In this document: positions 57,100-64,000 of the stretch, in pieces
How positions within the stretch are numbered: position 1 is the first letter of the stretch
How the letters are laid out: every line of letters starts with the position of its first letter
Source of the DNA: Mycoplasma sp. 1654_15
GTDB taxonomy: Bacteria; Bacillota_I; Bacilli_A; Mycoplasmatales; Metamycoplasmataceae
Length of the DNA: 64,000 bases
Direction: 5' to 3'
Assembly: GCF_012516495.1 (NCBI RefSeq)
Contig: NZ_CP051214.1
Coordinates: 62,001-126,000, forward strand
Notes under the pieces: generated by a model
Seen by the model: the letters and a program-made list of their open reading frames with translations, nothing else
Told to the model about the DNA's origin: nothing
Databases searched by the model: none
Program-made: the position numbers and the translations under genes

Positions 57100-57792
57100 T
57101 TATTTATTAAAATCACTTAAACCTGACATATCAACATCTTTTTTCTGTTCTTCAGAAGCGATAAATAAAGGTAGTGTATATAATTTCATTTTTTCTGCTT
57201 TAATAACTGCAGGATAAAGCATAATACTTTGATTAAATTGAGTAACATCTATATTATAAAGTCTTCTAGCTGCTGCAATTTCGTTTTCAATGTATTGACT
57301 AGTACTCATTAAATCAACTATGATTGAATCAGCTTTTAAGTTTGGATATTGTTCATAAGCGATGTTAATGTCTCTTGCAATTGAATTCATTAAAATTTGT
57401 TCTTTGTTAGACTCGTTAATATTGTTTCTTGCAGTTTTTCCTGATCTTAGTTCTGCAACTTTTGTGTAAGTATCATTTTCAAATTTTAAATATGCTTTTG
57501 TTTGTTCAAATAATTTAATCAAAGTGTCTCTTCTTTTTGCTAAATTAACTTCAATTGAACTAGCAGAGTTATTGATTTTTAATTGTTGTGAATTAAATTT
57601 ATTTGGTCAACTAACAAATCAAAGATATAAAAATATAAAAAATCCTATAACTGTTAGAGAAGTTAAAACAACAAAAATTCAAAATGAAGTTTTTTGTGAT
57701 TGTGATGCGACAGCATTTATTGCTTCATTTTGAACGTTTGGATTAAATCCTTCTTTATTTTCTGGTCTTTCTTGTCTTGTATCTAATAACAT
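57100..57792 (-). CDS. LemA-family membrane protein
   Basis: A 230-residue protein with a hydrophilic head, one membrane helix (about residues 36-60, TSFWIFVVLTSLTVIGFFIF) and a helical domain. LemA features are RRDTLIKLFEQTKAYLKFE near residue 85, EQYPNLKADSIIVDLMSTSQ, ENEIAAARRLYNIDVTQFNQSI, and a C-terminal LPLFIASEEQKK. LemA proteins are thought to support signalling or envelope remodelling; the molecular role is unknown. It starts 16 bases after the 666-residue gene and may act with it. Confidence 0.92.
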
Positions 57793-57808
57793 AATTTTCC
57801 TTTTTGAA

Positions 57809-59809
57809 TTAATCGTTCATTATTTCGTCTATTAATTTTACTACTTTTTTCATTTTTGTTATATCTGTATCACCATTATTTACTAAAACAATAACTCTTG
57901 ATTCTTCTGTAATAGTTTTAATTTGTTCTTCTTCCAAAATAGATGTTAGCTCTTGTATTTGTTGCGTTTTATCTTGTATTGGAAACATTTGTAGGTATTT
58001 TAAAAAAGTTCTAAGTTGGAAAGGAATAAAAGAAAAATGTCTTCAGTTTTGTTGTCAAATATTATTATTTTCTTCAGTTTTTTCTTCATTTATGAAGGAT
58101 TTTGCTTTAGTCTTGTTAACTATAAAAATACCTTTTTCTTCTGTCATTTTATAAAATCTTTCGTAAGGAACATCAATAATATGACAACCTGTATGTTTAC
58201 CACAAACTCTAATACTATCAATTAATTTTTTGGAATAATAAGAATTTAAATTTACATCAATTGCTAATATTGTTTCTTCTTCATTTCAGTATTCTCAGTT
58301 TTCCAGAGTTAATCAAGATCTAGTTGTATTTTCGCCTTTTATAAAACTAAAGTGGCGTCAATAAGTTCAAATTAAAGTTTTTCAATCATCTCTTATTATT
58401 TCATCTATTTCTTGTTTTTGTTGACTAATTCTGTAATTATGATTTGTTAAATAACTTTCTCTATTAAATACAGGAAAAACAAAAATAAGTGAAAGAGCTT
58501 GAATTAAACTATAAAGATATGGAGAACAAGATTCTTTTATTTTGTCAAAATTTTCTTGAGGTGTTTTATATAAATATAATAGTTGATTAAAAGAAGAAGT
58601 GTTAAACTTTTTAAAAAAATTTACACGAGAAAGAGCTTCTCTATTTATGAAAAAGTTAGAATCTATTTTATATAATTCATGTTCAATTCCTAGATTTTTT
58701 AACGATACAATATCTTCTTGAGTTTTGATAGTTAAAAATTCTAATATGGGAGCAGACATTTGGTCTTCGTAATAATCATAGTCTAAACAAACATCAGAAT
58801 TAATACATCTTATTGGACGAAGTTCTTCATTATGAAATCTAATATCAATTTTTTTCTGAAATTCTGAATTTTCAAAAACTAGTTTTTTTCTTTTTTTAGG
58901 AAATTCTGCCATATTTAAATCAAAACTAATTTCTGGATGAAAGTTAGTTTTAGACATTAATAAATATCTAGGAGTTAAAAATGGTGTTTCTTCATAATGA
59001 GTCGCTGTTAAAGTCTCATACCTAGTTTCTGTATAAGTTTCTCAAGTCCCATTAACTTTTCTTCTTCTAACAACAGTATATGGATAACTTTCTGATCGGC
59101 TAGTTTGAACAGTTCTAAAATAATGCCTAATTATTTCTGCATCCACAAAAGGAGTGGATTTGTAATAAAAAGAAATATAGTTATCTATGCTAACAAGAGT
59201 AGGTTTTAAAAGAGATTTTTCATTTAACAAAAGACTATAGCGTTCAGGTTGAAAATCATAAAATATAGATTTATAAGCATCTTCAGAGTAGGTAAAACCT
59301 CACTTTTTAAATACATATAAAGCTATAGTTTTGTAATTAATTTTTCCAAATAATATTGAATTATAATCTTCAATATTTTTTATTAATTTATTAATTGCGT
59401 CTTTTTTTTCTTGACGAAATTGAACAAAATTATTTATATCTTTTCTTAATTCTTTAAATTTTGGGATTAAGAAAAATCCTACAATTAAAAGGCAAAGTAA
59501 GATAATTCCAATAGATTTTATTTTTTTTAAAGTAATTTTATTTGATTTTTTATAGTCGTCAATTGCTTTATTTAACTCTTCAATTTGTGAAAAATCATCT
59601 TCGATTTTATTAACTAATTCTTCATTTTCTTTTGCAAACTCTTCAAAAAATAGATCCAAGACCAGAGGAACAGAATCGTATCCATTTCTAAAAAAGTTTT
59701 GTACAGGATCATTAGTTACTTTAGAATAATTAAACAAAGGATTATTGCTTTTTAATATTTGTTTAAGTTCTTCTTCTTTTTGTGATTTATTTTCTGATAA
59801 ATAGTCCAT
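57809..59809 (-). CDS. Large unknown membrane protein upstream of lemA
   Basis: A single 666-residue frame, broken into three by TGA(Trp) codons in the standard code. A hydrophilic head (about 1-100) is followed by one strong helix (SIGIILLCLLIVGFFLIPKF, about 101-122) and later by a hydrophobic segment near residues 445-470 (LYSLIQALSLIFVFPVF). A Tyr/Thr-rich stretch (TETRYETLTATHYEETPF, near 270) and FENSEFQKKIDIRFHNEEL (near 305) slightly recall DUF3137 proteins, which neighbour LemA in other bacteria; this similarity is weak. Located just before lemA, so the two are probably one unit. Confidence 0.75.
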
Positions 59810-60028
59810 ATATTCGTCTAAATATTTTTACACTTTCAATATTAAATTGTTTATCTAAATAATTGTTATATAAAATTACAGGTAGTTTAAAATTGTAAAT
59901 TTATAACCTTTAAAATCATTGATAATGTAAACATTATTTTTATCTAAATAAGTATAAATACATTTTAGATTTGATTTTTTAAGTTTTGTTTTAATTAGTA
60001 TAATAAGTTATCTTTCTTTCTGTTTATG
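59810..60028. other. Non-coding AT-rich spacer
   Basis: About 220 bases between the 666-residue gene and the hairpin at 60029, without a convincing frame on either strand. Likely holds the promoter of the 666-residue gene and lemA; I see no clear -10/-35 pair. Confidence 0.4.
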
Positions 60029-60075
60029 TGTTATATTTAGTGAGTAAAATTGTTTTACTAACTAAATATAACACA
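60029..60075. repeat. 47-base near-perfect palindrome after the repeat lipoprotein gene
   Basis: GTGTTATATTTAGT and AGTAAAA (60029-60050) pair with TTTTACT and ACTAAATATAACAC (60054-60075), 21 pairs with one mismatch and loop TTG. It stands 22 bases beyond the lipoprotein stop. No T-run follows in either direction, so it is not a typical intrinsic terminator. Confidence 0.85.
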
Positions 60076-60097
60076 AATTTTAACGATTTATTTCTTA

Positions 60098-61078
60098 TTA
60101 CTTATTTTGTTTTAATTTATCATATTCTTTAGTTAAATCAGTTATTGTTTTATATTTATCTAATTGTTGGTTTGTCGAACCATCTTTTGTGATTATTTTA
60201 ACATAAAAAGTAGAAGGTTCATCATTATTTTTTCACATATGGCTACTAAAGAAAGTTTTTCAGTTATCAACATTTACATTTTCATCTAACATAAACGAAT
60301 CTTCTGATTGGTTAGAGTTGTTTGCTATTATTTGAATTGATTTAATATTGTTGGAAATATGTTTTAACACAAAATCTGTAAAAAAGTTTTTAGGGTTGTT
60401 GTTTAAAACAGAATTTCCATTAGTAGTTGTTTTTTCATTTTCTGGAGAATATGATGAAGTTGAAGTACGAGTAAATACTTCCTGTTTTGGAGTATTAGTT
60501 TCTTGTGTTTGAGTTTCTTGTTTTGTAGTAGTTTGTGTTTCAGATTTTGGAGTTTCGGTTTTTTGTGTTGGACTTTGTTGTTCTGTAGTAGTTTGTGTTT
60601 CAGATTTTGGAGTTTCGGTTTCTTGTGTTGGGGTTTCTTGTGTTGGGGTTTCTTGTGTTGGGGTTTCTTGTGTTGGGGTTTCTTGTTTTGTAGTTTCAGT
60701 TTTTGGAGTATTAGTTTCTTGTGTTGGTGTAGTTTCGGTTTCTTGTGTTGGACTTTGTTGTTCTGGAGTAGTTTGTGTTTTTGGAGTTTCTTTTGTTGGA
60801 GTTTCTTTTGTTGGAGTTTCTTTTGTTGGAGTTTCAGTTTTTGGAGTATTAGTTTCTTGTGTTGGTGTAGTTTCGGTTTCTTGTGTTGGACTTTGTTGTT
60901 CTGGAGTAGTTTGTGTTTTTGGAGTTTCTTTTGTTGGAGTTTCTTTTGTTGGAGTTTCGGTTTTTGGAGTTTTAGTTTCTTCTTGTGTTTTTTGACAAGA
61001 AACAAATCCAATAAACGATACTACAGGTAATAATGTAAAAGTTGATAACAATAATGAATTTTTTAATTTTTTATTCAT
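60098..61078 (-). CDS. Repeat-rich surface lipoprotein (PTKET/PTQET repeats)
   Basis: A 326-residue lipoprotein. The signal peptide (MNKKLKNSLLLSTFTLLPVV...) ends in the lipobox FVSC, with lipid-bearing Cys near residue 28. Residues 29 to about 205 are a low-complexity Thr/Pro/Glu/Gln/Lys region of five-residue units (PTKET, PTQET) and longer composite blocks. A unique C-terminal domain of about 120 residues follows, containing NNPKNFFTDFVLKHIS and WKTFFSSHMWKNNDEPSTFYVKIITKD. The design (lipid anchor, size-variable repeat stalk, distal domain) resembles variable mycoplasma surface lipoproteins. The ATG is preceded by AAGGAAAA. Ends with TAA after TGA(Trp) codons. Confidence 0.88.
60617..60968. 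repeat. 15-base tandem repeats and a 123-base duplication in the lipoprotein gene
   Basis: Four units of GGTTTCTTGTGTTGG (60617-60676), three units of GTTTCTTTTGTTGGA (60786-60830) and two more (60924-60953). A 123-base block at 60693-60815 is repeated identically at 60831-60953. All units are multiples of three, so gain or loss changes length but keeps the frame. Confidence 0.92.
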
Positions 61079-61110
61079 TTTAATTTTCCTTCTATTTAAA
61101 AATATAATGT

Positions 61111-61305
61111 TTATTTAATTGTTTTTGTTTTGTTTTTATTATTTTTATTTAATTTTTCTTTGAATATATTAAGTTTGGGTTTAACCACATTTTCATAATG
61201 AGTTAGTAAAAAATCTTCTACTTTTTGAGGATTATATTCTTTCATAAAATGTTCTAAGTTTTCATTTTGAGTAAATAAATATTCAACAGTAGATTCAGCA
61301 CTCAT
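61111..61305 (-). CDS. Small charged unknown protein
   Basis: A 64-residue frame starting at an ATG immediately after an in-frame TAA (so the start is fixed at this end) and ending TAA. It is hydrophilic (TVEYLFTQNENLEHFMKEY, then a basic KEKLNKNNKNKTKT tail). No signal peptide or family recognised. It could be the tail of a gene broken by a frameshift, since the stretch upstream (61306-61420) also looks coding in another frame. Confidence 0.5.
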   Translation of the reverse strand: MSAESTVEYLFTQNENLEHFMKEYNPQKVEDFLLTHYENVVKPKLNIFKEKLNKNNKNKTKTIK

Positions 61306-61428
61306 TTAACATTAGAATAACCTCTAATATGTCATATTTAATAGCATCAGGTTCTAAAATACTTGAAATAGTACTTGTTTTAAATTTTACAATTTTTTGA
61401 TTTTCTTTTTACATAATTTTCTAATTAT
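61306..61428 (-). pseudogene. Possible frameshifted upstream part of the 61111-61305 gene
   Basis: In the frame one base off, the minus strand reads a protein-like stretch IVKFKTSTISSILEPDAIKY then DILEVILMLNE, which runs out into unlikely sequence just where the 64-residue frame begins. No ATG start is available for it. The simplest reading is a frameshift joining both parts, or a decayed gene. Confidence 0.3.
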
Positions 61429-61884
61429 TTAACAAATTTTTTCAGGATCATCATAGTCAATTAAATCATTAGTTTCAATAAAATCTAATGATAAAAATTT
61501 ATTAAATTTATTTCAATAGTAGTTATATGCTAATTTGTTTTCCAGCTCAATGTTTTCTATATGACTATTTTGCATGGTAATAAAATATAATAAATTTTTT
61601 TCCTTATCAGGTCTATATAATACCTTTTTAACTTGAAAAAATCTACCATTTGCTAAAAAATTTATATTGTCAGCTTTTTCTTTTTTAGTCTTTATGTGTA
61701 CAGGAATAATGTTCAGTTCATTTTCTGGTCCATTTAGTTTTTGAGCTCTCATAAAATCAAGGGTTCAAGAAAAATCACTGTCTTCATTTTCGAAGTCAGA
61801 GAACTTCATTTTTCTTCCTGAAAAATCAAATGCTAGTTCACAATTGTCAAAATACTTTCTTCAAATTAATGTTTTTAAATCCAT
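61429..61884 (-). CDS. Unknown soluble protein
   Basis: A 151-residue protein starting at ATG 61884, preceded by AAAGGAAAC. It has no membrane helix or signal peptide. Notable stretches are DLKTLIWRKYFDNCELAFDF, FMRAQKLNGPENELNIIPVH, and YRPDKEKNLLYFITMQNS. It ends EKIC. It is divergent from dps and probably heads the minus-strand group of small genes. No family recognised. Confidence 0.65.
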
Positions 61885-61960
61885 TTTAGTTTCCTTTCAT
61901 TTCCAAAAAATTATATTAATTTAACAAGATTTGTAGTTTTGTAAAAATCAGTTTTTCTTA

Positions 61961-61966
61961 TATAAT
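61961..61966 (+). promoter_or_regulatory. -10 box for dps (leaderless)
   Basis: TATAAT, then seven bases to the ATG at 61974, no Shine-Dalgarno. Predicts a leaderless mRNA. Confidence 0.62.
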
Positions 61967-61973
61967 TTTACAC

Positions 61974-62408
61974 ATGAAAAAATTATTAGAAAGATTAAAT
62001 ACATTATTATCTACTTTAATAGTGTTTCAATCAAATGTAAAAAATTTTCACTGACATATTAAAGGAAATGACTTTTTTATTTTCCATAAATATACAGACA
62101 AACTTTCAGCGCAAACACTTGGTTTTGTAGATGAAGTAGCAGAAAAATTAATAATGCTTGATCAAGTTGTAGAAACTAAATTTGAAAAAATTTTAAAATC
62201 AAGTTTAGTACAACAATTTGAAGGAGAAATTATTTCATCCAAACCAGCTACAGAAAGAATTATTAATCAAATTGAAGTAATTTTAGCAAGTTGCAAAGCT
62301 ATTCAATCAACAGAAGATGAATCTATGTTTTTAGTTGCACCATTAATAGATGAAATAGTTTTATTTTTCCATAAATTTTTATGACAATTTAAATCTTCTA
62401 TACAGTAA
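61974..62408 (+). CDS. dps: Dps-family ferritin-like protein
   Basis: A 144-residue four-helix protein of Dps length. The ferroxidase signature reads NVKNFHWHIKGNDFFIFHK (near residues 22-40) and FVDEVAEKLIMLDQ (near 50-63), with His, Asp and Glu ligands shared between subunits in this family. Dps shells store iron and use peroxide, protecting DNA. TGA gives Trp in HWH. A basic DNA-binding tail is not seen. A terminator follows. Confidence 0.88.
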
Positions 62409-62430
62409 TTTTTTATCTTTTAAATAATCT

Positions 62431-62460
62431 AGCAATAAATTTGAATTTATTGCTATTTTT
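62431..62460 (+). terminator. Terminator after dps
   Basis: AGCAATAAAT pairs with ATTTATTGCT around TTGA, followed by a T-run. Confidence 0.88.
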
Positions 62461-62505
62461 TGCTTTTCTGTTATAATAAGTTGAAAAAAATTTGCAAAGG
62501 ACAAA

Positions 62506-64000
62506 ATGACAGTAAAAAACGCTAGAAAATTAGGTTTTTTTGCAGCATTAGCGATGCTGGTTGGTTCAGTTGTTGGAGTAGGAATTTTCTTTAAAAATGG
62601 TTCCATCCAAAGAGTAACTGAATCACAAGGTATCACTTGATTACTATCTTGAGTTATTGGTGGTATTATTTCGCTTATTGTAGCAATAAACTTTTCAGAA
62701 ATTAGTTTTCTGAAACCTTCAAAATTAAATGGTTTATCCAATTGACTATATAGATCTGGAGGCAAGAAGATAGGATACTTTACAAGTTTTTCCTATGCAT
62801 TTTTCTATTATCCAATCTTAGCAATGACATTAGGTGTCATATTATCAGAAGTTTTAGTATTTTTCATCGGAGTAGCTGCTGGAAAAGACATTTCTTTACC
62901 ATATTATGCACACTTTTTAATTGGATCTTCATTTATTTTATGTTATTTAATATTAAATCATTTTTCAATAAAAATATCAGGGTGACTAGCATTAGTTACA
63001 ACAGTATTAAAATTTGTACCGTTAATATTTGCATTAATCCTTGGTTTAGCATTGGCAAACACTCATATAGTAGAACCAAATTCTAATAAACTAACAAATG
63101 CTTTTAATAACACAACTTTTGATATAAGTAAATTAATTTTAGCTCTTCCTGCTGTATTATTTGCTTATGATTCATTTTTATCTATAGGTTTATTCCAGAA
63201 AAAAGTAGTAAATCCTAGAAAAACAGTACCAAGAACACTTGTTATTTCTATGATTATTATTGTTACTGTATATTCACTTATAGCTCTTTCTTCAGTATTT
63301 CATAACTCAGGAAGTATTTCAGGAATTATTTCTGATGTATTTGAAAAAGAAGTAGCGGATCCAGTAAATATTGTGGTTACTTTCTTCTTGCTTATTTCTG
63401 TAGTTGGAGTTACAAATGCAGTTTCATCTGCTACTTTAATACAAATGCAAGATCAAACCAGAATTAAAACAGTATTTGGTGTTAGATTTTTAGCAAAAAA
63501 ACTTGGAGAAACAAAAGCATCTTGAATTTTATTAGCTTTAAACTTTTTATTTTGAATTTTAGTAATTCAAGTACCAAGTTTAGCGGCTCCATTTCTAACT
63601 ACTGCTAGAACTGAAACAGGTGTGCCTATTCCAGGTAAGTTTACTACTGGAACAGGGACAGATGTATTATTAGATTATATGTCTAATGCTCCAACAGTTT
63701 TCTTCTTTGTTTTATATGGTTTATCATTAGCAACATACTCTTTAAGAAGAAACAAAATAGCTAATCCTAAGAATAGACATAACACAATAATTTTCCATAC
63801 AATTACTATTATTGGTATTTCAGTAATAGCTATTATGGAAATTGCATATATCTATTCTTTAATTGCAGCTTTTGTAAATAAACCATGAGCAAGTTCAGGT
63901 GCAGGTATATTTGCGGATAATGGATTAATACTTCCTTGAACCTATGCTTTTGTAGTATTTATTGTTCAATTCTTTATGTTTGTTGGTTTACCAGTAGTTA
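62506..64000 (+). CDS. APC-superfamily amino-acid permease, N-terminal part
   Basis: Nearly 500 residues are visible before the right edge. TM1 carries the APC substrate motif LGFFAALAMLVGSVVGVGIFF (Gly-x-Gly unwound helix). About ten helices follow, including LPAVLFAYDSFLSIGLFQKK (TM6-type, typical of basic/neutral amino-acid transporters) and NPRKTVPRTLVISMII. It probably imports amino acids by cation coupling or exchange. The TATAAT at 62471-62476 and AAAGGACA before the ATG form its expression signals. Several TGA(Trp) codons. Confidence 0.9.

Noticed and set aside
60403-61030. Long open frames on both strands overlapping the lipoprotein (Lys/Gln-rich on minus, Cys/Phe/Trp-rich on plus)
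   Set aside because: They are products of the 15-base repeats being free of stops in all frames; only the frame with signal peptide and lipobox makes sense.

Overview
The window comes from a wall-less mollicute of the Mycoplasma/Mycoplasmopsis type, most likely the Hominis-group lineage. The DNA is very AT-rich. Nearly every long gene is continuous only if TGA is read as tryptophan. Content also fits: an Opp peptide importer with a giant OppF, the P80-P60-HinT membrane cluster, a p37-p29-p69 lipoprotein transporter, PolC, and lipobox lipoproteins. The organism appears to be a sugar fermenter (HPr, glucose-6-phosphate isomerase, GAPDH, GpmI). No rRNA, CRISPR array, transposase or prophage was seen. 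Both edges cut genes: oppA at the left and an amino-acid permease at the right.

Layout. 1-6.9 kb: oppABCDF and a small membrane protein. 6.9-10.2 kb (minus): HAD phosphatase, CoaE, and the DnaB-like and DnaI primosome proteins. 10.2-11.7 kb: NfeD-like and SPFH pair. 11.8-16.0 kb: P80, P60, HinT. 16.0-19.9 kb: TPP riboswitch controlling a p37/p29/p69 thiamine-type ABC transporter. 19.9-26.6 kb (minus): trigger factor, an Hsp33-CinA fusion, GAPDH, DnaK behind a CIRCE-like operator, and an RpiR regulator. 26.7-33.4 kb (minus): six membrane-associated genes of unknown function, made of two diverged copies of a three-family set. 33.5-35.4 kb: thymidine kinase, tRNA-Gly, an 18-T tract before a 42-residue mini-gene, HPr, MsrB. 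35.4-38.5 kb (minus): small membrane protein, ThrS, TrpS. 38.6-45.0 kb: EIIB-like protein, a large SF1 helicase, YneF-like protein, GpmI, a ZIP transporter with no ordinary start codon. 45.0-46.3 kb (minus): an exported protein that looks like a decayed subtilisin. 46.4-56.5 kb: PyrH, Frr, CdsA, PolC, an S1 protein, and two adjacent glucose-6-phosphate isomerase homologues, one lacking active-site motifs. 56.5-61.9 kb (minus): dUTPase, LemA, a 666-residue membrane protein, a repeat-rich lipoprotein and small unknown genes. 61.9-64 kb: Dps and the permease.

How the genes work together. Much of the window serves import and surface functions typical of a host-dependent minimal cell: peptides (Opp), thiamine or TPP (p37 system), metal (ZIP) and amino acids (APC). 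A second theme is core replication and translation. Regulation readable from sequence includes the TPP riboswitch with a terminator that also covers the ribosome-binding site, the HrcA-type operator at dnaK, several TATAAT boxes 6-7 bases before an ATG (leaderless mRNAs), and intrinsic terminators between convergent genes. The most novel-looking content is the six-gene paralogous membrane operon, the Hsp33-CinA fusion, the degenerate isomerase paralogue, PolC with an altered PHP motif, and the degenerate subtilisin-like protein. All functional assignments rest on reading motifs by eye; no database search was run.
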